Positions 22,879-35,388 of a stretch of 64,000 bases of DNA are shown here, piece after piece (position 1 is the stretch's first letter; every line of letters begins with the position of its first letter). The notes under the pieces were generated by a model that saw only the letters and a program-made list of their open reading frames with translations, was not told the origin of the DNA and did not search any database. Source of the DNA: Neoscytalidium dimidiatum (taxonomy: Eukaryota > Ascomycota > Dothideomycetes > Botryosphaeriales > Botryosphaeriaceae); assembly GCA_037367355.1 (NCBI GenBank), contig CM074697.1, positions 1 through 64,000 on the forward strand. The letters are read 5' to 3'. The translations under genes were made by a program, and so were the position numbers.

Positions 22879-24050
22879 TCAACCCTTCTTCACCTTCTCC
22901 TCAATGAAGACCTTGACACAGTTGTCTCCCCATTCCTTGGCAGTCATAACCCTCTTCCCCTCGCCCTGCTGAGGAGAATCGGCCGGGATCATTGGGCTCT
23001 CGAACGCTTTCATGGGCGTGTTGTGAGCCGGGCGCGATGACACCAGGACACAGCACCGATCGACGTAAGACTGCGGTGCGGTGACGACGCGGTGCTTTCC
23101 AGACTTGAGCTTCCCGTTCGTGAAGATGGGCATAGCGTCGCCCAAGTTGACGATGACGTGCCCGGGCAGCGGCTCGACCCAGCGCCAGCTGTCCTCGGTC
23201 TCGACATCCGGCGCGACGTACTCGGCATCCTCCTTGGGGATCTGCAAGCCGCCGACCCAGGTGAACAGCATTGCGACGCTGACGATGTCGCGGTGGGCGA
23301 AGAAGCGGGGCTTCTCCAGGACCTGACCGTCCTTGAGTGCCGGATAGCGCAGGATGCGGACGAAGCTATGGGAGGGGTCCTCGGCGCGGTGGCAGGAGGT
23401 AAAAGCACCGGGCTTGAGCTGAAGTTCCTTTTCCAGGATGCCCAAGATAATGTTGGAGATGGTGTCGCCGTCCCTCATGACCTCCTTGAACTGCGGCTCA
23501 TACTGCTCGAGCCAGACGGGCAGCTTCCAACTAGTCGGCTCCTTGGCCAGCAGTTCATCGCGCGGGATCTTGGTCGGTGTAAGTAGGGAAGATTGAGTCA
23601 CATCAGAACAGGGAGAGGGGGGGGGGATTTACATTGATCGACTCGACATATTTGGTCTGTCCATTCTCATCACGAATGGTCGACTGGAAGCTGAAACATG
23701 TCGATTCAAAATCTGGCTCGCACTGTTTCCAGGAACGGGAAAACATACCCTCTATCAAGGATACCGACCTCAGGTCTTTTCTTGAACTGATCTTTCTCCT
23801 CCATTGAGAGGGAGCTCATGACATCGGCACCAAGCTGGCGCGCCAGACAAGCGCTCTCCCACAATTTCTTGCCTTTCGGATGATCCATTAGATCCAAGTA
23901 GAAGAAGCCTGTGCGGGTGCAGATGTCGAAGATGGTGTGCGCCTCTGCTTCATCGCCGGCCAGCAGCTTTGCCAAAGAAATCTTGGGGAGGTCGATTTTC
24001 GGTAGCCCCTCCGGAAGGGGGAGAGTGGCGGCTTGAGCGGTTGCGGGCAT
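22879..24050 (-). CDS. 2-oxoglutarate/Fe(II)-dependent dioxygenase (IPNS-like)
   Basis: Three exons (24050-23749, 23690-23633, 23568-22879) give 349 residues, the usual size for the isopenicillin N synthase-like family. The N-terminal DIOX_N part has FDICTRTGFFYL. The jelly-roll core supplies the iron ligands H212 and D214 (FAHRD) and H279 (SGKHRVV). The 2-oxoglutarate-binding RxS motif appears as R291-C-C, a mild departure. Such enzymes hydroxylate, desaturate, epoxidise or expand rings. It is divergent from the PKS gene over 762 bp and convergent with the Myb gene, with only 44 bases between stops. Coordinated expression with the PKS is therefore likely. It is a candidate for oxidising the polyketide chain. 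Confidence 0.86.
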
Positions 24051-24812
24051 ATTGGGCGAAGTGTACGAAAGAACTCAAACAAGTGGTCATCCCTAGTTGA
24101 CGTGAGGAGTTTCGCGGACGAGTGTATGAGCTGCCGCTTTATAATCCGCTACCTGCAACTCCATAAGATCAAGCACGACCCTCCCCGCACCTGCTGTAAC
24201 AAGCGGTAGCAGGAGCTCACGTGTCCAGCGTCGGCCGAGCCCGGCGAGGATTCCGCATGGAAGCTCCGGGGCCGTCAGGATATCTGGTGGGGAAGTGTTG
24301 GTGGCTGAAATCGGAAGTCTGGTCCAAGTCTGGTTCAGCTGAGTGACCCTCGACGAGGCGACCTCGATTGATAAGGCAGCCGCGCATATCGAAGGATTCG
24401 AGGAAGAAGTTGCATCCCTTCCCTGACGTACTCGAACCGGCGCTCGGAGACAAGGGTCCGACGGGTCTTGCAGGAGACGAAGATCCTCCAGGCTGAATGT
24501 TCGGCGCCTTCCCTCACCACCACTTCCCCGGATTGAGTAATGCTGTGCATATGGCCCGCTAGGCAGCAGAGTCAAGAACGGCCCAAGTCTGGTCCGCAAG
24601 CCACTCGCCTATGCGCACGAGTTGCTCGGCAGTTGCTAGTTGGGAGGAGAGAAAAAGGGAGAGGGCAGCGTGGGGAGGATCTTTTGATAGAAAGTAGTCA
24701 ATATCTATAAGATATCAAGCCCGTTCCAATCTGAATAAGGAAACAAAGGTATCACTGTTCCTCCTTTTTCCCCCCCTACTCACGACAAAATAAACTATAT
24801 AGACTCGAAAGC
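24051..24812. promoter_or_regulatory. Divergent promoter region of dioxygenase and HR-PKS genes
   Basis: 762 bp between divergent starts. Carries GGATTCCGCAT at 24248-24258 and a CACGTG E-box in GCTCACGTGTCC near 24216. AT-rich TATAAGATATC and ACTATATAGA elements lie within 120 bases of the PKS ATG. Confidence 0.45.
24248..24256 (+). promoter_or_regulatory. Recurrent 9-bp word GGATTCCGC, copy 2
   Basis: In the dioxygenase/PKS divergent promoter. It shares 11 bp (GGATTCCGCAT) with the copy in the P450/Myb promoter. Regulatory role inferred. Confidence 0.35.
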
Positions 24813-27800
24813 ATGGGATCCATCGACACCAGCACATTCCATGACCGGGTGGGCCACAGCGCAACCGCGAACGGCCACGTCAACGGACACACCAACGGAA
24901 CAAGCATCCAAAATGGAAGCACATTAAACGGAACATACGTGACCAACGGCGGGACCGCGCCGTCGCCAGCACCGGAGCCGATCGCCATCTGCGGCCTCGC
25001 GCTGCGGCTGCCCGGCGGTATCCGCGACGGCGAAGCGTTCTGGCGCACGCTGCTTGAGGGCGTCGACACGCGCAGCGAGATCCCTGCGAGCCGCTTCAAC
25101 GCAGCCGGCTTCTCGGACGCGCGGGGCAAGAAGGGGGCGGTGGCGACGCAGCACGGCTACTTCCTGGACGACGACCTGGCGAGGCTGGATGCGAGCTTCT
25201 TCAGCATGGCCAAGCAGGAGCTCGACAAGGCGGACCCACAGCAGCGGCTGGTGCTCGAGGTGGCGCGTGAGTGCCTCGAGAGCGCGGGCGAGGTCGCTTA
25301 CCGCGGGCGGTTGGTGGGCTGCTACGTCGGCACCTTCGGCGACGACTGGCTGCACTCGCAGTCGCGCGAGAACCAGTACGTCGGCGGCTACAACCTGAGC
25401 GGCGACCTGATGATCGCCAACCGCGTGTCGTACGAGTACGACTTCAAGGGGCCGAGGTAGGTGCTTTCGCTACGTCTGTCTGCGGGGCTATGTATCAGCT
25501 GTTCTGACCTCTGTATTTCTTGGAACTCACAGCGTTGTCGTGAAGACGGGATGCTCGGCGTCTCTCGTCGGGCTGCACGAGGCTTGCAGGGCGCTGCAGG
25601 CCGGCGACTGCTGCTCGGCGCTCGTGGCCGGCACGAGCCTGATCATGGGCCCTACCACGTACGCCGCCATGACGCAGGAAGGTATCCTATCTCCCGAAGG
25701 CTCGTGCAAGACGTTCGACGCGGCGGCGGACGGGTTTGCACGCGCAGAAGCCATCAACGCCGTCTACATCAAGAAGCTGAGCGACGCCATCCGGGACGGC
25801 AACCCCGTGCGTGCCATCATCCGGAGCACGGGCACCAATTCCGACGGCAAGAACCAGGGGCTCTTGCAGCCGAACGGAAAGGCTCACGAGGCGTTGATGC
25901 GGAAGGTGTATGCTGACGCCGGGCTGAACCCGAGCGACACGGCCTTTGTAGAGGTAGGACATCAGTCTTCCCCCGCGGACCGTTCACCGAGCTAAACAGG
26001 ACTTCCTCAGTGCCACGGGACGGGAACAGCTACCGGCGACCCTATCGAGACGACGGCGGTAGGCAACGTATTTGGAGAATCTGGCGTCCTCATTGGGTCC
26101 GTCAAGCCAAATGTTGGTCACTCGGAGGGCGCGTCGGGGATAACAAGCCTGATCAAGGCCGTGCTGGCGCTGGAGCACGAGACGATCCCGCCGAACATCA
26201 AGTTCTCCCGGCCCAATCCGAAAAGTACGTGTCCCGCAGCCATGGGCCTTGGAAGTTGCGTTAAACAGATCGTCAGTCCCGTTCGAGGAGAAGAAGCTTG
26301 TCGTGCCGCTGAAGCCGACTCCCTGGCCCCAAGGGCGTGCGCCACGCATTAGCATCAACTCCTTCGGCATCGGCGGTAGCAACGCACATGTAAGTAAAAG
26401 GGCCCCGCATCTCGCAGAGTGGCTGGCTGATGTGGGACAAAGGTTATAGTGGAGTCGGCCAAGGGAGCATTGCAGGCAAGGACCAGTGCCGACGGGATTG
26501 CCTCGGGGGCACCGCACCTGTTGACCTTCTCGGCGAACACGCAGAGCTCGTTGCAACGCATGGTGGAGGAGTACGGCAAGTATCTGCAGCTGCATTCGGA
26601 ACGGGTCGCGGATCTCTCGTACACGCTGACGCAGCGGAGGGAGCATCTAACCCACAGAGCTTTCGCCATCGCGAAGGACGGCGCGCTGGGCGATATATCT
26701 GCGTTCGCCAAAGTCCCCGGCGACAAAGCGCCGATATCCATGGTATTCAGCGGGCAAGGCGCGCAGTGGCCGCGGATGGGCGCCGAGCTCATGGAATCCA
26801 GTCCAGAGTTCAGGGAGGACTTGCAGGCAATGGACGCGGTGCTCGGCACCCTGAAGCTGCCGCCGACTTGGTCGATCTGCGAAGAGCTCAGCAGGCCGGC
26901 GGAGAGCAGCCGAATTAACAAGGCGGAGCTTGCACAGCCGCTCTGCACGGCGGTCCAGATCGCCCTGGTCAACGCATTGCAGCGAAGTGGCATCCAGCCC
27001 GCCGCGGTTGTTGGACACTCCAGCGGAGAGATTGCAGCAGCCTACGCAGCCGGCGCGATCTCGATGGCCGAAGCTATCATCGCGGCCTACTATCGAGGTT
27101 ACGTCTCCAAGGCCCCACAATCGAACGGAGGCATGGCAGCCGTGGGGCTCGGGGCCGACGAAGTGGCAGAGTTCCTCCAAGGAGACGTCGTCATCGCGTG
27201 CGAGAACTCGCCCAGCAGCACGACCATTTCAGGTGACGTTGAAACGCTGCGCCAGGTGATCAGCAAGATCAAGGAGGCGAGACCGGACGTCCTGGGGCGG
27301 GAGCTCAAGGTCGACATGGCCTATCACTCCAGCCACATGAAGGCGCTCGCAGCCCGCTACGTGAGCCTGATCGAGGAAGAGCTGGCCTCCAAAAAGCTTC
27401 TCGGGCTCCGCCACGATCCGCAGATCCCCTTCTTCTCCAGCGTGACGGCGAAGAGATTGAGCTCCGCGGCAGAGCTGGGCGCCGTGTACTGGGGCGCCAA
27501 CCTGACGTCCCGGGTGCGCTTCCGCTCGGCCGTCCACTCACTGCTGGCCTGGAACCAGCAGGTCCCGCCTACATTCGTCGAGATCGGCCCGCATGCGACG
27601 CTGGCCGGCCCGCTTCGCCAGATCTGCGCGGAGAAGGGCGCGGCGTGCGTGCACGTTCCGACGATGCTGCGCGGCGCCGACTGCACTGAGAGCCTTCTCG
27701 CGGCGCACGGCCAGCTGTACCAGCGCGGCGTCGAGATGGACTTCCACGCGGTCGCTCCGGCCGGCAAGGTGTTGTCGGACCTCCCGACGTACGCATGGGA

Positions 27801-30800
27801 TCACGGCAGCGGGCCCTTCTGGCACGAGAATCGCATCTCACAGGCGTGGCGCACCAGGCAGTACGGGCACCACGCGCTGCTCGGGCAGCGCATCCCCGAG
27901 AGCACCGGCCTGACGCCCAGCTGGCGCGTGGTTCTCGATCTCGAGGACGAGCCGTGGCTGGCGGACCACCGCGTGCGCGACGACATCGTCTTCCCGTTCG
28001 CGGGCTACGTGGCCATGGCGGGCGAGGCTCTGCGGCAGCTCACGGGCGCCGACGAGGGCGCTGGCTACAGCGTGCGGCACGTGGTCGCGCACACGGCGCT
28101 GGTGCTGGTCGAGAGCAAGCCCGTTGAGCTGGTCACGACGCTGCGCCGTGCTCGTCTGACAGACGCCAGCGACGCCGACGGCTGGGACTTCATCATCTCG
28201 TCGTATGCCGGCGGATCGACGTGGATCAAGAACTGCGAGGGCCGAGTGCAGCCGCTGCCGGCAGCCTTCCAGCAGGCAAGCCCGCCAGGCGGGAGAGAGG
28301 AGGATGAGGGGGAAGAGGAGGAGGAGGAACTGCCGCGCGAGGTGCCGCCCGGGCGCTGGTACGACATCATGGGCCGCGTCGGGCTGGTGTACGGGCCTGA
28401 GTTCCGCGGCATCAGCGCTCTGCGGACAGCGACAGCCTCGCACGCAGCTGCCGGCCGCATCTCCAGCTCCGACGCTCGCCAGCGAGCCCCCTTTCCCTTC
28501 CACCCGGCCGACATCGACGCCTGTCTGCAGCTGGGTCTGGCCGCGCTCGCGCAGGGCGCCGGCCGGAACTTCAACCACCTCTGCGTACCGACGCTCATCG
28601 AGGAGCTCGACATCGGGCCAAGCGCCGCCTCCATGGCTGCCCGCTCCTGGCGCACCCCGCAGGGCACCATGGCCATCGACTGCACCGCCGACAACGGCCG
28701 CCTGGCCCTGCGTCTCCGCGGGGCCCGCCTCACCAAGCTGGACGGCGAGGGCGATGGTAAGAGCGTCGACCGACACGCGGCCGCGCGGCTGCGCTGGTTC
28801 CCGGACTTCGACTTCCTGGACGTGGCGCCGCTGTTCTCGCCGCCGAAGGCGAGCATCGAGGTCAAGCTGCTGATGGAGGAGCTCGCCCTGCTATGCCTGA
28901 TCGACTCGGAGGAGCGGCTGGCTCCGCTGGGCGAGCCGCAGCAGCCGCACTTCGACAAGTTCCGGGCGTGGCTGCGGCGAGAGGTCGAGCGGGCGGCGGC
29001 CGGCTGCCATCCCATCGTACACGACTCGGCCGCATACGTCCGCCTGGGACGCGACGCGCGCCGCGAGGGCATCGCCCAGCGCTTCCGCACGCTGTCGAAG
29101 ACGCCGTCGCTGGGCCTGGTGGCGCAGGGCATCGTGCGCATCTGCGAGAACGCCGAGGGCCTGTTCACGGGCGAGGTCGACACTCTGGACCTGCTGATGC
29201 GCGACGGCGTGCTGACCGACATCTACAACGCCGTCAGCTTCGGCTTCAGCGACTTCGTGCGCGCTCTGGCCCTCACAAAGCCCAACCTGCGCATCCTCGA
29301 GGTCGGCGCCGGCACGGGGGGCACCACGGAGCTGATCCTGCGCGACCTGCTGAAGGGGAGCCAGCACCACCCTCCCTACGCCTGCTACACCTTCACCGAC
29401 ATCTCCGCCGGCTTCTTCCCCCAGGCCACCGAGCGCTTCGCCTACGCGCCCAACATGGAGTACCGCGTCTTCGACATCGCCGCCGACTTCGCCGCCCAGG
29501 GGTTCGAGCCGCAGTCGTACGACCTCATCCTCGCGCCCAACGTGGTGCATGCCACGCCCAGCCTCAACGCCACGCTGCGGAACCTGCAGCCGCTGCTGCG
29601 GCCCCACGGCCACCTGGTGCTGTCCGAGGTGTGCGCCGTCGCCCGCGCCCCGGGCTACGTCTTCGGCAACTTCAGCGGCTGGTGGCTGGGCGAGGCCGAC
29701 GACCGCAAGCACGAGCCGTACGTGCAGGTCGACCGCTGGGACCGCGAGCTGCGCGCCGCCGGCTTCACCGGCGTCGACTGCGCCGTCCTGGATGCCGACG
29801 AGCCCTACCAGTACTGCGCCGCCATCGTGTCCCAGCCGAAGCTTGCCACCGCCGCCGCCGCCGCTGCTACCAACACGGCCGTGACGGTGCTGTGCGAGCA
29901 GCCGCACGAGGGCGTCAGCCTCCAGCTCATCCGCGACCTCGAGCGCGCCGGCCTCGACGTCGCCGTCGCCCGCTTCGGGCAGGACTCGCTGCCCGAGGAC
30001 CGCGACGTCATCTGCTCGCTCGACCTGGAGACGCGCTTCTTCGACGGCATCTCGGCGCCGCGGCTGGCCGCGTTCCAGCTGCTGCTGCGCGCGCTGGACC
30101 AGCGCAGGCGGACGGTGCTCTGGCTGATGCCACCGACGCAGGTGCACTGCGCCGCCGACCCGCGCTCGGCACAGACGGTCGGCCTCTTCAGGGTCGTCCG
30201 GGCGGAGCTGGCCCTGCCGCTCGCCACGCTCGAGATCGATCCCGCCGCCGAATCCGCCTTCTCGGCCCGCGTGCTCGACGTCTTCAGGAAGGTGTGCAGC
30301 CGCGCGGACGTCGAGAGCATCGCGCCGGACCGCGAGTTCGCCGTCGACGCGGGCGTCGTCAAGATCGGCCGGTACGCGCCCTTCTCGCTCGAGGACGAGC
30401 TGGCGGCCAAGAGCGGCGGTGGTGGTGGTGGCTCTTCCGTCAAGAAAACCCTGGAGGTGGGCCGGCCGGGCTCGCTCGACTCGCTGCGCTGGGTCGAGCA
30501 CCGCCGTCGCTCCGCGGCCGCCATCGGCGATGACCAGGTCGAGGTCTCGCCGCGCGCCGTGGGCCTGAACTTCCGCGACATCGTGGTGGCCATGGGCGTG
30601 CTGTCGTTCGGCGACGAGAGCCCTCCGCTGGGCATCGAGCTGGCCGGCGTGGTGCGCAGTGTGGGCCGGAACGTCACCCACGTCAAGCCGGGAGACAGGG
30701 TCTGCGGTGTCGCCGTGGCTGGCTGCTTCACGACGGATGCCGTGCTGGAGGGCCCCCTGGTCGCCGCGATTCCGAACTCGCTGACCTTCGAGGAGGCGGC

Positions 30801-32859
30801 TACCATGCCGGGCGTCTTCACGACGGCGGTAAGGGCTTTGATCGAGGTGGGACGGCTGGAGAAGGGGCAGACGGTGTTGATCCATTCGGCGGCTGGAGGT
30901 GTCGGGCACGCGGCCATTCAAATTTGCCAGATGATTGGTGCCAACGTCCTCCTGACGTGCTCTGGGGAGAAGTCCCAGTACCTCCACGAAACCTTCGGCG
31001 TCCCGCTCGCCCGCATCTTCAACTCCCGCGACGACTCCTTCCTCGGCGGGGTCATGCGCGAGACGAACGGCCGCGGCGTCGACATCGTCCTCAACTCGCT
31101 CTCGGGCGAGCTACTGCACGCCTCGTGGAAGTGCGTCGCCGAGTTCGGCATGCTCATCGAGCTCGGCAAACGCGATTTGGCCGGCTTCGGGAAGCTCGAT
31201 CTGGAGCCGTTCCTGATGAATCGCTCCTACTGCTGCGTCGACCTCGCGCACATGATGAAGGAGAGGCCGGAGACGGTCCAACGGTAAGTTTCCGGCAAAT
31301 GGGGAGGACGGCCCCTCCTCAGCAGAACGCATACTGATGAAATGGCTTCGCAGCGTGATCGAGAAGTGGCTGGACATGTATCGCTTCGGACAGATTAGCC
31401 CAATCCATCCCATGGCCGTTTTCCCCGCCGCAGAGGCAGAGCAGAGCTTCCGCTACTTGCAAAAGGGAGACCACATCGGAAAAGCCATCGTCACCATCCC
31501 CGAAGACGTGTCCGCCATCCCCAGTATCCCTCGCCCAGAGCCGCTCACTTTTAGTGCAGATGCGGCTTTTCTGCTCACTGGAGGCTTGGGCGGTCTTGGT
31601 AGGTCTGTCGCCACGTGGATGGTCGAAAGAGGGGCGAGGGAGCTGGTCTTCCTGTCAAGAAGCGCAGGGAAGAGCGATGAGGACAGAACCTTCTTTGCCG
31701 AGCTGGCGAGCATGGGCTGCGACTGCAAAGCGGCCAACGGCAAGGTCCAGGACATGGAGGCTGTGCAGCGTGCGATTGCCGCCGCGGATCGGCCCGTCAA
31801 GGGCGTCATCCACTTGGCCATGGTTCTACGGGTGAGTCTATTCCTTACCTCGGGCAGACTAGCTCGCATTTGGACAGTTACTGACAAGTCGCTCAAAAAC
31901 TTCAGGACAAGCCGGTGCTCGACCTCACGCACGAGGACTGGGCCGAGACGGTCCAGCCCAAGGTCGACGGAGCCTGGAACCTGCACCACGCGCTGCTGGA
32001 CAGCGCCGACGCGCTCGACTTCTTCGTCATGGCCAGCTCACTCGTCACGCTCATCGACCAGCCCGGCCAGGCCAACTACGCCGCCGCCAACACCTTCCTC
32101 GAGTCCTTCTGCCAGCACCGGCACGCGCTGGGGCTTCCCGCGTCGGTCCTGAGCATCTGCCCTGTCGACGACATCGGCTTCGTCGCCCAGAACCCGGCCG
32201 TACGCCGCAAGCTGAAGTCACAGGGCCTCTTTTTCCTACCAGAGCGCGAGCTGCTAGAGTATGTCGAGCTAGCTATACTCAACTCGCGTCCGGAGGCGAT
32301 GAACACCTCTGAGCCAAGCGGCTCGGCCAGTACCAACACCACCACCGCCACCAGTAGCCAGCCGTGGGAGAGCTCCGGCCACCTCATCATGGGCCTGCGC
32401 TCCGAGACGCACCTCGACGACCCCAGCTGCCAGACGAGCTGGCGCCGCGACCGCCGCATGGGCTCGTACCACAACGTGCCGCGCGACGAGGCCACCGCCG
32501 CCGCCGGCTCGTCGTCGTCCAGCGACTCCAACGCGCTGAAGACGTTCATCGCGCGGGCGGCCGCCGCCGGCGACGCGGACACGCTGACAAGCGCCGAGAG
32601 CGCCGAGTTCCTGGCGACCGAGATCGGGCGGCGCGTGTTCCGCTTCATGATGAAGGACGAGGCAGATTTGCGCACGTCGCTGAGCCTGGCCCAGATCGGC
32701 ATGGACTCGCTCATGGCCATCGAGCTGCGCCGCTGGTGGAAGCAGACGTTCGGCCTGGACATCAGCGTGCTCGAGATCATGGGGTCCGGCACGCTGGATG
32801 AATTGGGCCGCGTCGCCGCCGAGGGGTTGAGGAAGAAGATTTTCGCTGGTGCGAATTGA
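24813..32859 (+). CDS. Highly reducing polyketide synthase (KS-AT-DH-MT-ER-KR-ACP)
   Basis: Seven exons (24813-25456, 25533-25953, 26011-26224, 26277-26389, 26443-31283, 31354-31831, 31906-32859) give 2554 residues, full length for the class. KS: Cys222 in KTGCSASL, His357 in ECHGTGT (usually EAHGTGT), His392 in [10 protein letters not shown]: Ser657 in GHSSGE. DH: His973 in ADHRVRDD and Asp1156 in [11 protein letters not shown]-methyltransferase: EVGAGTGG from 1417. ER: SAAGGVG near 1946-1952. [10 protein letters not shown] 2153-2160 and Tyr2295. ACP: Ser2505 in GMDSL. All catalytic residues seen are intact, so a reduced, C-methylated chain is expected. An acidic Glu/Asp run lies inside the DH region, and a short Gly run precedes the ER. 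There is no release domain, and no obvious stand-alone hydrolase or acyltransferase nearby. The N-terminal ~50 residues are an Asn/Gly/Thr-rich tail. Confidence 0.93.
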
Positions 32860-34072
32860 TGGCTGATAGCTGCTGCTGATGATCCGAGAGTAGGGGAATC
32901 TCTTGCTTTGTAGAGAGAAGGAAAGAGAGTCGAGGCCTCTTTGGGAGACTTCAACGTGACGGAGCCGGCCATTCTGTCTTGTTTAGATTCAGCGTTGAAC
33001 CTGTCTGTATGAAGAGGAGGAAGAGGGTCCGAATTAAAGCTTGCCGATGTATTGATAGAAAGTGTATGTTGCTGCCGGATTTACGAAATTTCGAGTCAGA
33101 CTATTAAAAACTCTTCTATCAAACCCTTGAGGTGCTCCGTATATGTGGCAAGAGCCATAATGAAAAAAAAAAAAATTATCTTGCCATGATATTCACGACG
33201 AGAGTTTCACGACGAGATTTTCCCGCCCAAGTCTTCTTCTCAAGTAGGCGATCAAGCGAAGAGTTTCACTACTCTTGACTTCCGCCCACCGCTCTTCTCG
33301 CAGCCCTTCCGCCGGCAGCACATAGTCAACCCGGCTCCTGTTGTCGTCAATCAACCGCCTTCATGCCAACAGTGACCTGCGAAAGCGAATCTCGTAGATT
33401 CGCTTCTGAACGAGGTGGGGAACGAGGGTGAGATGAGGGTTGAAGGGAACAAATGGGGAAGGGCGAGGCGAAACGGTTCTTAGAAGCAGGCGGATGACGT
33501 AAGTTAAGCGCTTGTCCCGAACAGGCTAAACCCGAAGTAGGTTTCCCTTCCACGGCTTTTACCATTACAACACACCCGAGATGTAAGACTAGCCCGTCCT
33601 TTTCTCTCATTGATTAACAATACATCTATTCAGCTCTCTTTACTGATTTTCCTTCATCCAACCCCTAGTATCAAAATAGTCCACTCGTTTTACTCCCACT
33701 TCGTTCTACTTCTATGAACTAACATGTGTGGTCGTTGTTGGAGATATGCTTCTTGTCATGTTGGAATCTTCAAATATTCGATGTTTAGCGTATCGAGCGT
33801 GGTTATCAACTGCGAACCCATAGAGTTAGAGTCTACTCAGCTTATCTTGATTTATTCAACCCAGGTCAATGGCAATCACGGTAGATTATAGGGAAAGCGT
33901 TAGCTCGAACTCTTCTATCTTCGTATGTAGATAATATGGCAAATAGTAAATAATAAGAAAATGATCATTTGACGCAATCTCTAGACAAACAGCTCTTAAT
34001 ATCCTTCGCTCTAAACCCGAAACACGAATTCTCTACTATTCAAGAACTCCTTTCGAAAGATATAACCCCCAA
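32860..34072. other. Convergent intergenic region
   Basis: 1.2 kb between the stops of the PKS and DAHP synthase genes. It contains an A-rich run near 33161-33176 and AT-rich sequence toward 33,900. No gene, RNA or repeat was recognised. Confidence 0.45.

Positions 34073-35388
<1,316 letters not shown>

Noticed and set aside
28891..30987. Very long antisense open frames opposite the PKS, NRPS-like and AROM genes (for example 28891-30987 and 7603-9051 on the minus strand)
   Set aside because: They mirror GC-rich codon bias of real genes on the other strand, are low complexity, and match no protein family.
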